Positions 1-10,991 are shown, counted from the first letter of the stretch. The stretch is 64,000 nt of DNA from Anastatus disparis (GCA_017163975.1 JAFFSR010000220.1:10310001-10374000); one strand, 5' to 3'. Program-made: numbers and translations. The notes: generated by a model from the sequence alone, not told the origin.

Positions 1-400
1 TCGTAAAATTTCATCAATGACGTATGTACATTTTATCTAGCATTATTTGAGAAAAATAGAAAAAATTTTTATTTTTAAATAATTGAGCAAAAAACAACAA
101 ATTTTACAGATATTTGACCTTGCTTATCAAGCGCACGTGATACGTATGGAAGGAGGGTGAACGCAATTTCAACAAGCACAAACTATCTTATATTACGAAA
201 AACACACTAAACCCTATTATTGTACATAGCTTGATGAAATCAAAATCTATATGATTTATCTGTTGTATCATTTATTTACAAAAGTTTATGTATTCAAGTT
301 TTTTTTCGTCATTAATGTGATTTCTTTATTTTTCCTTCATAAAGTTAAATATCTCGATTCTATGTATACCATGAGTTGAAAAAATTTTTAATATTTATTG
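1..400. repeat. Duplicated intergenic spacer block, left copy
   Basis: This stretch reads as a diverged direct copy of 5063-5460. Both contain in the same order TTTCATCAATGACGTATGTA, a run like GAGAAAAATAGAAAAAATTT, an acgtg-containing segment, ACGAAAAA, TTTTCGTCATTAAT and TTTTTAATATTTATTGTT. The right-hand copy lies upstream of copy 1 of the array. By inference this left-hand copy is the upstream spacer of another family member beyond the window edge. Confidence 0.75.
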
Positions 401-531
401 TTATAGGAGAGAATCGGACAATATCGGACACTGAACACTTTCGTTTAATAATTTTTCTATGGTGCCTATAAAAGAACAGAACATAAAAAATCAATGCAAA
501 AATAATAGAAACATTATGTTAGTTATAATAA

Positions 532-738
532 GTGATTGATGTCATTCGTAATTTTCATTTTTTGACATGGCGTATCATTAAAAGAAATCTACAAAAATAT
601 GTAAAAATCATGTTTTATTCCATTCCACTAGATGAAAAATTGAAATTTTATGTTCCAGCTCATCTGAATGATCAAAATGGTAATTTAAAGATTATAGTAT
701 ATTTCGCACCAAAAGAGGAAAGGAATTCTAACCCATGA
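532..738 (+). CDS. Doubtful short ORF, hypothetical
   Basis: An open frame of 68 codons has only a GTG at its start. A TATA-like CTATAAAAG lies about 60 bases upstream at 466-474, but the first ATGs after it are followed quickly by stops. The last third (LKFYVPAHLNDQNG, then IIVYFAP) loosely recalls the end of the array family (VKFGVKKTDNG, then IIGFVP). The strand is opposite to every other copy and there is no matching exon 1 or 2. It may be a very diverged exon, but chance is just as likely. Confidence 0.15.
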   Translation: MIDVIRNFHFLTWRIIKRNLQKYVKIMFYSIPLDEKLKFYVPAHLNDQNGNLKIIVYFAPKEERNSNP

Positions 739-1235
739 ATGTATTAACTTCCAAGCCGAAGACGAGAGCGATAAACGCGCGGATTGTGATATCCTTTTTT
801 TCTCATGTATTGAGTATACAATTTTTTATAATAGTCAAACCAAAATTTGTCTAATATAATTACGTATATAATAACGTAAACATAAAGTTATGCTTCGTTA
901 TACTATATATACTAAACGGTAACGCACATGACAATAATTCTTAAATTAAAAAATGTTTATCATTTATTCCACTGGATATATTCTATTTTTTCTCGTTCTA
1001 TAAGATAGAAGAATTAAGTTTTATGCATCGACTCATCTAAGTGGTCCGCATTACAATTTAAAGTTTAAATAATTTTTTTAGGTTATGTTGACCTTTGATT
1101 ATTTCTGAAAAAAATTATTCAACAGTAATGAGATTTATTATACTCTTGCATTATTTTAAGTCGTTTTGATAAGTGTAACACGGTTAGAAAAGTAAATTTT
1201 GAAAAATAGAATTTTTAGCAAAAAGCCTTTTGGAA

Positions 1236-1297
1236 CCTTGAACTATTTCCCTCCATTATTTTGGGCCCTTGAACTACTTCTCTCCATTATTTTGAGC
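1236..1297. repeat. Two-copy 31-bp tandem repeat
   Basis: Two adjacent 31-base units (1236-1266 and 1267-1297) share CCTTGAACTA-TTC, CTCCATTATTTTG and differ at a few bases. No coding potential is visible. Confidence 0.7.
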
Positions 1298-1728
1298 CTT
1301 CACAAATCATTTTATACTACGGGATGTCGGAGCTGTTGAAATCGATTTTTGCTTTTTTTATTTTATTTATATCGTTTTTAAATCAATAATTTAAACAAAT
1401 ATAATGGCTTGTCCTTTAGCAATGTTAATACTATAATTTTTGTTAAAATAAAAAATCATTTGAACTTGTTATTTTTTTATAAACTAAGATTAGAAATTAA
1501 ATATCAAGCTCGACAAACCTAACTTCAAAATACTATACGTTGAATGTTTGCATATAACTTTTTATTTATAGTATTTTGGTGCATTTCTTGAGTTGTCCGC
1601 ACTCAAGGTGAATCTTACGAATTTTTTTATTGCAGCGAAAAAACTCGATTAATCGCATTGTTAACTCATAAACTTGGATTGGAAAAATAACTCTCGGTAC
1701 CCTTCAGTATGAAATATTGCACTTATTT

Positions 1729-1731
<3 letters not shown>

Positions 1732-1786
<55 letters not shown>
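1732..1786. repeat. (TA)n microsatellite
   Basis: An almost pure TA dinucleotide run. The open frame across it, which reads as alternating Tyr and Ile, is an artefact. Confidence 0.95.
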
Positions 1787-1789
<3 letters not shown>

Positions 1790-2601
1790 GTATACATAAA
1801 TCGCAATTTAATTCATTAATTTCAGCATTTTCCTGGAAAAATGATTGTTTTTTATTTATCATATTTAATCTTTACTTTACGGAATTTTTATCTTTGTTTA
1901 AAAATTTTGTGACATATTTTTAGGTCATGCTTTTTATTAATTAAAGTAGAAGACTATAATATAGAGATATTTATAAAACTTTTTGATTGTGGATACAAAA
2001 ATTTTGATAATTTTAATGTCGGTATTTTACATTATTTTAAAAACACAATTTCCCTTAGCCATTAGTTTGGATTCTACATCAGTCCTTAATTGATTAATTT
2101 TATAACATATCTATGTCACACACTGACTTCTCTACTTTTCCGTACATTAACGGCTCTACCTCATTTCGTTTACTTCTGTTTATTCAAATATTTATACTTT
2201 TGATCTAAAATATAACACCTTTACGGTGCTGGCTTCTCTTTTATTAAATACCTTCATTTTAACCCTTATCTGTATGTATTTTACCTTTTAGTTCATCCAC
2301 CAATTTCCTAACCATATTGAATTTAATCTCTGTTCATTATGTTTGGAAATTATCTCTGTACAATACATTCTAAATACTTCAATTTTATTATCATATTACT
2401 ATGCCCATTTTTAATGTATATAAGCTCGACAAAAATAGCCTTCAGTTGTAATATTTATAGAATGAATATTAAAAATAAATTTACTATACATTAATGATTT
2501 TGGAAATTAAGTTTTATTTTATCCTTAAATACAATTAATTGTTTTTATAAATTATTAAGTAGTTTTAAAATAAATGTTAAAATTATAATATATTTGTTTT
2601 T
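1787..2601. other. AT-rich spacer downstream of copy 1
   Basis: No convincing gene is visible. The part next to copy 1 is its 3' flank on the minus strand and contains AATAAA-like signals (read as tttatt on the plus strand) near 2512-2520. Confidence 0.5.
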
Positions 2602-3873
2602 TCATTCTTCTGATTTGCTACCAACGCTATTAGGTACAAATACGACGACATTAAATCCATTGTCGACATTTTCAACTTTAATTTTAGCTCCTTGACTTAC
2701 AAAGGACTGAATCATTTCAAGAGCTGATTTCGAAGATCCACCTAATATGCCACTAAATATTGAACCGATGCCTTTTAAGCCTCCATCAAGTACGTTCTTA
2801 GCATTATCGATACCCTTGTCCACCGTTTGACCAACTTTAGTGGCTACGTTATCTATGAATTCAGTTTTTTTCTTAACGATGTTGACAGGAATCTAAAATG
2901 AAATATTATTTATTTTTTAAATATTGGTTATATATCTATTTTTTTATCATAAATTGAAGAAAATTCTACGCTTTGCGGAGCATTAACATGAAAATATCCA
3001 ATACAATTTATAAAAATAATTTAAACTGTCAAAATATTTTGAAGAATAATATTTGGTATAAATACGAAAAATACGATTATTAATAAAAGATCACTCACCT
3101 GAGCAACTGCTTTCAATCCACCAAATAAATCATCAAATATTCCAGCTGGAGCTGGTGAAGCCTAAAAAAAATCAGTATTGTACTATGAATCTCAACTTCA
3201 AGTAATTATTTCATAATTTTGATTTTTTACAAAGATCTGTTAACTTTTTTATTTGTTAATTTTTTATTTTATAATTAAATTGGACATAGAAAATGTATAT
3301 TTTGTTTTAATATGTTTTGAAAATAATTTGACTTTAGTACAATTTGAAAATATTTATGGTTCGGAACCAATAGAATTACATCTTAAAAAGACTTAAAAAT
3401 TATTAAATAAATAATATTAATATTTTATATTATATCTTTTATTTTATATTATATTTTATTAATTTTTGTTTTAGTTTATTTTTACAAAAGATACATTTTT
3501 TGAATTATTACTGTTTAGATCTATTCATAAAAAACAGTTGAGAACCACTCTTATTTTAAGAATAATAATACACCAATTAGGAAAGATGTATCTTTTTTAG
3601 TTATTTAGAAAAAATAATTATAAAAAATTTTTTTTCATATAAAATTGTAATAAAAGTTAATTTTATTTTAAAATATATCTTAAAAAAAGTTTCAATGTAT
3701 ATAAATATTACTTAATCCATGAATAAATCATATATAAATAAACGAATATTTTATAAGTTAATATACGATATAAATATACTATATGTAAGTGATAGAAGAC
3801 TTACGGTTGCAACTTGAAGAAGGCACGTGGAAGCAACCAAAAGAGAAAAAAGTGCAAAAGTGTTGCGGGCCAT
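2602..3873 (-). CDS. Array copy 1: small secreted 11-mer-repeat protein (3 exons, intact)
   Basis: Exons on the minus strand are 3805-3873, 3099-3161 and 2602-2892, all joined in phase 0, giving 140 residues. The ATG at 3873 opens MARNTFALFSLLVASTCLLQ, a classic signal peptide; the first donor is GTAAGT. Exon 2 (21 codons) reads ASPAPAGIFDDLFGGLKAVA then Q, donor GTGAGT. Exon 3 (96 codons) begins IPVNIVKKKTEFIDN, continues with 11-residue Lys/Val/Gly-rich segments, then a Gly/Ser-rich stretch (GSIFSGILGGSSK) and ends with DNGFNVVVFVP at residues 121-131. It is the most diverged intact member: its middle is glycine-rich where the others have NLFH. Secretion is well supported. The biochemical role is unknown; a lipid- or membrane-binding amphipathic helix is my inference from the repeat pattern. 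Confidence 0.85.
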
Positions 3874-3949
3874 GGTAATGATTAATTTTGCTTTTCGTTT
3901 GATATCCCAAATGAAAACTATTCGAATATTAAAATATTTATGCTTTACC

Positions 3950-4112
3950 ACAGTGATTGTTCGAATTTATATAGAAATTTAAAAAGAATGTTGAAATGTA
4001 TTTGACGTAACCTGCGTTAAATTTTTACATCATATATTTTTTTTGCGTCAAATATCTCATTTAAATAGATGTGTATGAAAACAATAACCCTCATAAATGT
4101 TAGCTCAGCTTT
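3950..4112 (-). promoter_or_regulatory. Promoter of array copy 1
   Basis: On the minus strand a TATATAAA box lies at 3966-3973, 93 bases before the ATG. Further upstream are a CRE-like element (TGACGTAA on the plus strand, 4003-4010) and GCTCAGCTTT (plus strand, 4103-4112). The same three blocks in the same order precede copies 2 and 8, with variants at 6 and 7. Confidence 0.7.
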
Positions 4113-5062
4113 CTGATGCATCTTTTAAATTTCATTAACAAAGTAAATAATAAAAATTTAGTAGAAGAAAAATATCTTTCATGAATAGATACAAACATGA
4201 GAACGTGTTAAAAGTTGGGAAGATCTGTTTGTTTGTTTTATACTAATCAAATTTTTATGATTATGAGCAATTCATTTAAAAACTATTTTCTGCTTGATTG
4301 CAATTATTGTGCGTAAAAAAAAATTTTATTAGGTTGTATACAACTTTTTATAAACATTATACATTTAAATTTCAAAAAATTTTGTTAATAAATGTAAAAA
4401 TTTTTAAAATTTCATTTTTACATTTGCATACCACAATAAAGAGTATTCTGATTTTTTTCTTAGATCTTACAGAAATTTTTTATTATTATAAAAAAGTTTA
4501 ATTTGATGGATTGTTGCAAAATTTAGCTGCTGATCAAAATTTTCATTGCTTAGAATTACAATGGTTTTTGCTGATTCTGTATCTAATAATATTGTTTCTA
4601 TCACGGGCTGAAACATTGTAAAGATTCAATTTTAAATTAGGTTTAATTGTAAGGTTTAATTTATTTTGTATTCTCAAAAACAAAATTTGCATTATTTCAG
4701 AAACATTGGTACGTTAAACAAATCTCTTTTTATTAATTTTGTGATACGTTAAATTTATGAATCACCTATCATTTAATAATTTTTAAGGGACAATAATTTT
4801 CTAAAACAGTATAGCCATTATAAGAAATAAATTAATTCAACATCTAATAATTTTCCTATTAAAAATTGATTCATTAGCAATTCGAATTATAGAGCTTCAA
4901 TAGTGATTTAATAATATCTCTTGAAAATTTTGAATATTAAAATTGTTTTTTAAGTTGCTCACTTTTTTAAGAAGACAGTTTTTCAAATTTGAAAATTAAA
5001 ACGTAATTATTGTACGTAATATTTAAATAATGATAAAATACTTCCAGGTTTGTTGACATTAT
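4113..5062. other. Spacer upstream of copy 1
   Basis: AT-rich with no gene visible. Around 4198-4240 it carries AACGTGTTAAAAGTTGG followed by AAGATCTGTTTG, which is echoed upstream of copies 2, 6 and 7. This suggests an ancestral 5' flank of roughly 400 bases. Confidence 0.4.
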
Positions 5063-5460
5063 CGTAACATTTCATCAATGACGTATGTATATTTTATCTC
5101 CTATTATTCGAGAAAAATAGAAAAAATTTTTGTTTTTAAAAATTGAGCATGAAAATAACAAACCTTATAGATTATTTAATTTGTTTAACATAAGCACGTG
5201 ACATATATAGAAGGGGGGTGGACGTAATTTCAATAAGCACAACCTACTTTATGTTACGAAAAATACTTATTGAACCCTATTATTATCAATAAATCGATGA
5301 AATCTAAATCTGTAAGGGTTCTTATCACATATGATTTATTTACATACATTTACGTATTTCAGTTTCTTTTCGTCATTAATTTGATTTCATTATTTTTCTT
5401 TATAAATACCCTGATTCTATGTAAACCCTGGATCGCAAATATTTTTAATATTTATTGTTT
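5063..5460. repeat. Duplicated intergenic spacer block, right copy
   Basis: Direct counterpart of 1-400. Shorter echoes of its first part (GATAAAATACTTC followed by a TCATCAATGACG-like stretch) recur near 13800, 37820 and 44040, also in spacers upstream of family members. This marks it as part of the ancestral duplication unit. Confidence 0.7.
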
Positions 5461-5734
5461 GACGAAATAATAATGATCAAAGTATTATGAAATCGTATCG
5501 TAAAAATATCTTTTAACTTATAGTTTTACAAACGTAAATGTTTCCTGGTGATTTAGTATAAAGATGTACTTATAAGCGAGTACATGTGTTTTGGAAACCG
5601 GAATTGTTTTTGATTTAAAATTAAGTGAATTATAAAATATAGATTTTTGGCTGATATACGTATTTTTTATTTAAATAGTTTTTTAAATATTTCAACTAAA
5701 ATAACCGATTTTAAAAAATAAAGTTGTATTTTAG

Positions 5735-6139
5735 TTGATACATTCCCAAAAAGGTCAAATGACTAATACATATCATTTCAATTATGAGACAGGTTTGATT
5801 TTTTATTCAAATTACTATATATATTGTAACTATTATCAAATCGTTAACAGTATCAAAATTATCTATATTAACTCAGTTAGTAAAACTAGGCGTAAAATTG
5901 TAACGCTACCGAGGGTACATAAGACTGTAAGCGACGAGAGTAGCTACATAAAAGCAATAAAAATTTTTAATGAACTGCCAAATAATTTAAAAGTCTTAGA
6001 AATAACCAAAAAATCCTCTAATAAGAAACTAAAAGAATGGTTCTATGAACTGCCAAATAATTTAAAAGTCTTAGAAATGACCAAAAAATCCTCTAATGAG
6101 AAACTAAAAGAATGGATCTATGAAAACATACTTTTATAA
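5735..6139 (+). pseudogene. C-terminal remnant of a non-LTR retrotransposon reverse transcriptase
   Basis: From about 5880 the frame reads KTRRKIVTLPRVHKT, then IKAIKIFNELPNNLKVLE, then KLKEW and a stop. This matches the usual end of Jockey/CR1-type RT proteins, where a W/F-N-x-LP motif precedes a K-LK-(W/F) tail. The upstream part is low quality and no catalytic RT motifs are present, so this is a 5'-truncated remnant. Oddly, 75 bases (25 codons, 5972-6046) are duplicated exactly in frame at 6047-6121, so the ELPNNLKVLE tail occurs twice. It is followed by an AT-rich 3' end and a (TA)n tract. Confidence 0.65.
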
Positions 6140-6228
6140 TTAAAAGGTTTTTCTTACATTAAATTAAATATTAAATTTAAGTACAAAGAATAAATAAGGT
6201 AATTTTTTTTTGTTTTTTCTTTAAATGT

Positions 6229-6231
<3 letters not shown>

Positions 6232-6293
<62 letters not shown>
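6232..6293. repeat. (TA)n microsatellite
   Basis: Pure TA run. Open frames on both strands across it are artefacts. Confidence 0.95.
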
Positions 6294-6294
<1 letters not shown>

Positions 6295-6338
6295 TAGGGG
6301 GTACCCCCTGCTCGCTCCGCTCACCAACCCCCTATTTT
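6294..6338. repeat. GC-rich palindromic element abutting the TA run
   Basis: CTAGGGGGTACCCCCTG is a near-perfect palindrome. It is followed by CTCGCTCCGCTCACC and ACCCCCTAT, the latter inverted relative to the start. The CTCGCT-CGCTC core resembles the loops of the fold-back elements at 29780-29916 and 42090-42219. Confidence 0.5.
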
Positions 6339-6702
6339 TTATTGAAGTTACATTATCTTTTTTCTTTATTTTTATTAACTGTAAAAAATACAATTATTAA
6401 AATATATTAAGTTATTCTCAAAAATATTTATTACAAACCTATTTTTGTTTTCTTTATTTATATGATGTTGAATAATAAAAGTTTTTACTGTTTATATAAA
6501 ACCAATTTTCACAAATAATAATATCTTATGAATGTCTATAGTATTCATAATTTGTGTTTTCACTTAAATTATTAAATATATAAAGTTTATATTGTAACTA
6601 TATTTCTATATTTTCCACACCACCTAGTATATAAATACCGAGGTATATATGTAGGCGCGTTTTTTTTAGTGGTTTTCTAACCACACAAAATTTTTGTTTT
6701 AC

Positions 6703-6887
6703 CTGCCCATATAGCATCTTCAGGCACAACAATAAAATGTCTTTGAATCATGTTTGGCTTCAAAGCAACGTTGGTAAAGGTGAGATTTGGAAAAAGAGCT
6801 TTAGGAATTATCATAGATTGCACTACCGTGATTGGTATTTTGAATATATGTCCTTTGTCCACATTTGTTATGTCATAAGCTCGAATA
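6703..6887 (-). pseudogene. Orphan exon resembling tripeptidyl-peptidase 2
   Basis: A 185-base open segment on the minus strand is bounded by a plausible acceptor (TTTCCTTATAG before it) and donor (GCAG then GTAAAA). It reads IRAYDITNVDKGHIFKIPIT and later FTNVALKPNMIQRHFIVVP with EDAIWA. This matches from memory the conserved region after the subtilisin domain of TPP2, a giant cytosolic serine exopeptidase, which has a V/IPITAV segment, F-T-DV-FKPG-I-RHFI-VPEGA-WA. Only this exon is visible; no catalytic Asp/His/Ser exons appear in the window. It is phase-symmetric (one base on each side). A genomic fragment of a host gene, a pseudogene piece, or one exon of a gene with very long introns are all possible; I favour a fragment. 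Confidence 0.6.
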
Positions 6888-6907
6888 CTATAAGGAAATA
6901 ATTACGA

Positions 6908-6990
6908 TCAGCTTTCGATGTTATTTTTACACAGACCGCTCACACGAACATAGATTGTCTTTCAATGTATTACGGCCGTTTTTCAATGAT
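6908..6990. repeat. Direct repeat, copy a
   Basis: Shares ATCAGCT then CGAT-TTAT, then TTTACACAGACCGCTCACAC, GAACATAGATT, TTCAATGTATTACGGCCGTT and TTCAA with 7316-7402. The two copies lie about 410 bases apart and are clearly less AT-rich than the surroundings. Between them is a short tandem of GTTACACGTTACACGTTACA type (6988-7030). Origin unknown. Confidence 0.75.
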
Positions 6991-7315
6991 GTTACACGTT
7001 ACACGTTACATGTTACTTGTTACACGTTTTAAAATTTTATTGTCCGATATCTACTGTATATGTCACGTTATTGGGAAATATGACACCACATATATAGCTA
7101 ACAAAAATGGCGGTTATAAAACCCAAGTAACATAGAGTCTTATATAGACACAAAACATTTTCACTATTTTAAATAGTAATGAATACCATAACTGTGCACA
7201 GTTGATAAAAATAAATAAGTATATATACAACTAATAATTTTTATAGAAGTTTATAATCATACAAGTTGTATTTAAAAAATTATATACTATGAAATAAACA
7301 TTGAGGTTGAGTACT

Positions 7316-7402
7316 ATCAGCTGCGGATCTTATGTTTACACAGACCGCTCACACGAACATAGATTCTCCTTCAATGTATTACGGCCGTTCTTCAACGATT
7401 GT
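7316..7402. repeat. Direct repeat, copy b
   Basis: Second copy of the 6908-6990 segment, same orientation, differing by a few substitutions (ATAGATTCTCCTTCAATG against ATAGATTGTCTTTCAATG). Confidence 0.75.
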
Positions 7403-8116
7403 TAGTGTTTCTCTCGCGGCCAGCGATGCCGATAGTGGCAGCGTCAAAGAGGGAGATTCAAAAATTTCAAAAATAAAAGTATTAAAAAGAATACCCCTGG
7501 TAGAAAATTAAGGATAAGATATGCTCAGATAACTAACTGTTGGCTATATCTCGTCGCTACGCAGTCGCGATAAGTGACCGATAAATACACGATAATATAT
7601 TAAAAACTACAGAGTTGATATAAAATATAATCACTAAAATAATTAAAATTTTTTTCTTCTAATTTGAAATAAATTATAAATATTATAATATTCATTATTA
7701 CAATTCATATGAGTTGTAAATAATTTTCAATTAAAATCGTTTATAGAAAGCGAATCTGTATATATATATATACATGCTGCCCACGATGGCGCCCGTTTGT
7801 ACAATCGTACAATATATCCTATAGTTGTGAATACTGAATGTTGGCTGCGCGCGCATCACTCGACGCTTCGTCTTCTATAAGCATCTATCTCTATCTTCAT
7901 CGCTGTATGTGCAGGTTAGATTGACTTAACTTAGCTTTAAAATTATTAAAGATACATATACTGTTATTGTAATAGCGTTAACATTTTGTTCTTTATTCTC
8001 CAACTTAAATTTATTTGCGAACATACACAGTATGATTATGAATAAAATATCCATGTAAAATCAGTGAGTGCGAAGTGCGAGTGAGCGAGTGCATATGAAA
8101 ACTTAGTGTGAGAGAA
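7403..8116. other. Mixed-composition spacer, no gene recognised
   Basis: Contains GC-richer islands (for example CTCGCGGCCAGCGATGCCGA near 7413 and GGCTGCGCGCGCATCACTCG near 7844). These might be remains of a promoter or 5' exon of a host gene, but no open frame with recognisable content is present. Confidence 0.3.
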
Positions 8117-8375
8117 TACACTGTAAAAAAATAGAGAGAAATCACTTCGTTGGTCGACGATTTCAATGCGACCATGCACCGTCGATGCTATTTAACATCG
8201 TTGAAGCGCGAAATCTAACTGATTTAATCTAAAAATCATGTGTTCAGTTTATGTGAAATCACGCAAAGCACGTTAAAATGTCGCCGTTGAACGAAGTTAA
8301 ATAACCTCGATGGTGCATGGTCGCATTGAAATCGTCGACCAACGACGTGATTCCCCACTACTTTTTTACAGTGTA
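8117..8375. mobile_element. MITE-like element with long terminal inverted repeats
   Basis: Begins TACACTGTAAAAAAATAG and ends with the inverse (TTTTTTACAGTGTA). The arms stay complementary for 60 bases or more through GTTGGTCGACGATTTCAATG and CGACCATGCACC, and more weakly to about 95 bases (TATTTAAC-TCGTT). The element is about 259 bp with a short central spacer, outermost TA on both sides, and no transposase. A non-autonomous DNA transposon of the TA-target type is the best reading. Confidence 0.8.
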
Positions 8376-8989
8376 GGACTGTCCGTTTAGGAACTGTAAA
8401 GGAAACAAGGAGTGAACAGTCTTTCTCTTTCTCACTAACTGTGTTCCCATGTGCGTGCTCACTCGCACTTTGTAATATGCTGTTTATGAATATAGTATAA
8501 TTCAACATTAACCATATTCTCCCGATGCCATCGCGATAATTCGTTAAGAGTAATGAAGGTTTATCGCGATATCTAAAAGCATATGATCACGACTGCCCAT
8601 AAAATACGGGATGATATACTGAAAATATGCTTAACTTTCTACCAGGGACTTTTTATGATTTGATTATTAATAATAAATTCAATCAAAGAAAGTTACTATA
8701 ACAGAATAATTTTTGAATTAATATGTTTTACAGTTTTACTTAATAGTGGAAGTTAACGCGCTTACGCACAGAAGTCTTGCGAAATTTCCATTTTACCATG
8801 TTTCATGTAATTTATTCTTTTAAACAATAGCAGTATAAAATTTTATAAAATTTATTATAAAAATTATTAACTTAATATGTTTGTTCTATATATTTAAAGT
8901 AAAAGCAATGATTGCAAACAATAAAAATTAGCAAAAAGCTTTTTAAATGATGGGATTTAAATGAAATTGAGGATCAAAAAAATGAGCTA

Positions 8990-9300
8990 AGGAGCAGCTA
9001 AGGAAGAGCAACAAAAACGTAAAATAACGTAAAAAAACACAAAAAAAAAAGGTAAAATTTGAGGATCTACCTGAGGAGGAGTAAAAATGACCTAAAATAA
9101 CGTAAAAATAACGGAAAAAAGTGATGGATTTTTTGAGGAAGAGAGAGGGAAGAGAAAATGAAGGCATGAGGAAACTCAAAAGAAGAGAAAAAGAAGAGGG
9201 AAGGAAGGGGAAACGAAAAGAAAATGAAGAGTAACAAATAACGTAAAATAACGTAAAAAATAAGGGGAAAAAAAGGGGGATCAAAATTAGGTAAGAGGAT
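8990..9300. repeat. Purine-rich low-complexity tract
   Basis: The plus strand is dominated by G and A with recurrent AACGTAAAATAACGTAAAAA and GAGGA units. The long minus-strand frame (a Phe/Leu/Ser-rich translation) follows from this strand asymmetry and is not supported as a gene. Confidence 0.7.
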
Positions 9301-9352
9301 GAGAAAAAGAGGAGAAAGGGAGGAGCTTGGTCGTAAAAATTTTCCTTACAAC

Positions 9353-9358
<6 letters not shown>

Positions 9359-9397
<39 letters not shown>
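9359..9397. repeat. (AT)n microsatellite
   Basis: Pure AT run flanked by ATAATATAT on both sides. Confidence 0.9.
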
Positions 9398-9403
<6 letters not shown>

Positions 9404-9528
9404 CCATTATTATTGTTTTATATTTCTTTTCTATATTCTTATATTTTTGTAAACCAGACCTGCAAACAAGAAATATTATTTTCCTCTGCAGGACTTGCGT
9501 TTTTTTTCTGGTCATTTATTGTCTATTA

Positions 9529-9592
9529 ATTGTACTTTGAAATTGTCTGTAAATGTTCCTATGTAACTCTGGATTGAATAAATAAATAAATT
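9529..9592 (+). mobile_element. 3' tail of a truncated non-LTR retrotransposon
   Basis: TTGTACTTTGAAATTGTCTG then GTAACTCTGGATT and GAATAAATAAATAAATT. A short 3' UTR ending in a reiterated AATAAA tail is typical of Jockey/CR1-like insect elements. No coding part is attached. Confidence 0.5.
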
Positions 9593-9599
9593 GTCAATC

Positions 9600-10680
9600 T
9601 GTTTTACAGTTAAAATATAATATATTAGATTTATATATAATAAGCAAAAATACAAACAAGATTGTTCCAGCTCTAGTGCAATTAAAATAATTTTGACAAT
9701 ACATAATATCGATTATTAAAAGTAATGTAAGTATAAAAAAATTTTTATTCATTTTATTAAAAATAAATTAATAATAATATTTATCTTAAAATAAAAAAAC
9801 AATTGAATCAATAGTTGAAGTACTCCTGTCAAATTGTCACATTGCTTTTATGCAATGATTTATCAAATCATCTGGTCCACAATCAACCCGTATCCATTAG
9901 TCTCCTCTCATTTACTATTTAGAAATATAAAAATTAATCATTTTAATAAATCTAAAGTGTTTATTTTGAAAATTTTCTAACATAATATATTTTATATTTA
10001 CGAAATTCTAAACCATTAAATTTTTGTTTGTTTCTTTCAAGAACTGGGCTTAATAATTTATCATTGCAATGATCACCTTACATGAAAATTTTTTAAATAT
10101 ATTCCCAGAAGAATTTTTGATCAATCAAAAATTAATTTATAGTGATTTAATTTCATCTTAACTTCAAAAGAAAAGTAAATTTTTCACAGTACTTATATGG
10201 TCTGCTCTGTGCAAAATTTATTCGTTATAATTAAAAAGATATTTAGCTGAGATATAAACTTATATTTTTATCGGGAATCATTCATAAATCTTCTTAATTA
10301 AAATTATAATGATGTTCTAGTTCCCATTGGATAAATCTACAATATTTCTTATAAATGAAAATTTAATCATAATTCTTTTAATTTTATGTAAAACAAAATT
10401 CATATAAAATATAACAATATTCTAGTAATATCATTAAAAACATACAGGAAAAAATCACGTAAAAATATTTGATTATCTCTAAAATAAGAAATTAATATTA
10501 TATAATGTAAAAATGTTTAATATTGAAAATATGAGGAATCTTATAATGCACAAAAATACAAAAAAAAAATTCAGATTGCCTTTCCATTATTGACAAAATT
10601 ATCGTCAGTATTAATGTTTATGTGATAAAATTTGAAAATAAATATAATAAATACTTATTATTGTATAAATTAATTCAATT
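9600..10680. other. AT-rich spacer
   Basis: No gene is visible. The end (about 10600-10670) repeats a block, GATAAA-TTTGAAAATAAATA then TAATAAA, that also lies just downstream of copies 2 and 8. It is a duplicated 3' flank of the family. Confidence 0.4.
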
Positions 10681-10684
10681 TCAT

Positions 10685-10893
10685 GAGGTCGTCAGTGGCT
10701 CAATGCGTAGAGCGATAGATTCATAATCTCGAGAATCCGAGTTCGAATCCCGCTCTTAGCCGGTTGATACAAGTACCACTGTATGTTACATGTGCTTTGT
10801 TCACAAACACACTGATGACCTCCGTGGCTAATTAGTATCGGAACGATAGCATAAATATAGCGACGTTAAATAAAATTAAAAAAATTATTATTT
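10685..10893 (+). mobile_element. tRNA-derived SINE, copy 1
   Basis: The head is tRNA-like: GTCAGTGGCTCAATGCGTAG (box A region), GATTCATAATCTCGAG and GAGTTCGAATCCCGC (box B). The anticodon-loop position reads CAT here. A non-tRNA body follows (ACCACTGTATGTTACATGTG, CTTTGTTCACAAACACACTG, ATGACC), ending GCGACGTTAAATAAAATTAA and an A-rich tail. The same body occurs at 52985-53180 and, inverted, at 54025-54200 plus 56770-56809. The acceptor stem cannot close, so this is not a functional tRNA gene. Confidence 0.9.
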
Positions 10894-10991
10894 TTCTTTG
10901 CAGTAATCTAATTTTTTTTATTGATCATAAAAATAAATAATTTGGAAATTATTTTTAAAATTTTGAAAGATTTTTTGCTTTTGTTTTTTCT

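Noticed and set aside
1717..1923. Open frame of alternating Tyr and Ile
   Set aside because: It is the translation of a (TA)n microsatellite; the frames at 6154-6410 and the start of 9299-9529 have the same origin.
8943..9515. 190-codon minus-strand frame
   Set aside because: It arises from a purine-rich tract plus a TA run; composition is Phe/Ser/Leu-biased with no domain or splice context.
10685..10760. Possible tRNA gene (box A, box B and anticodon-like loop)
   Set aside because: The acceptor and anticodon stems do not pair, and the same head is joined to a common body at several loci, so it is a SINE.
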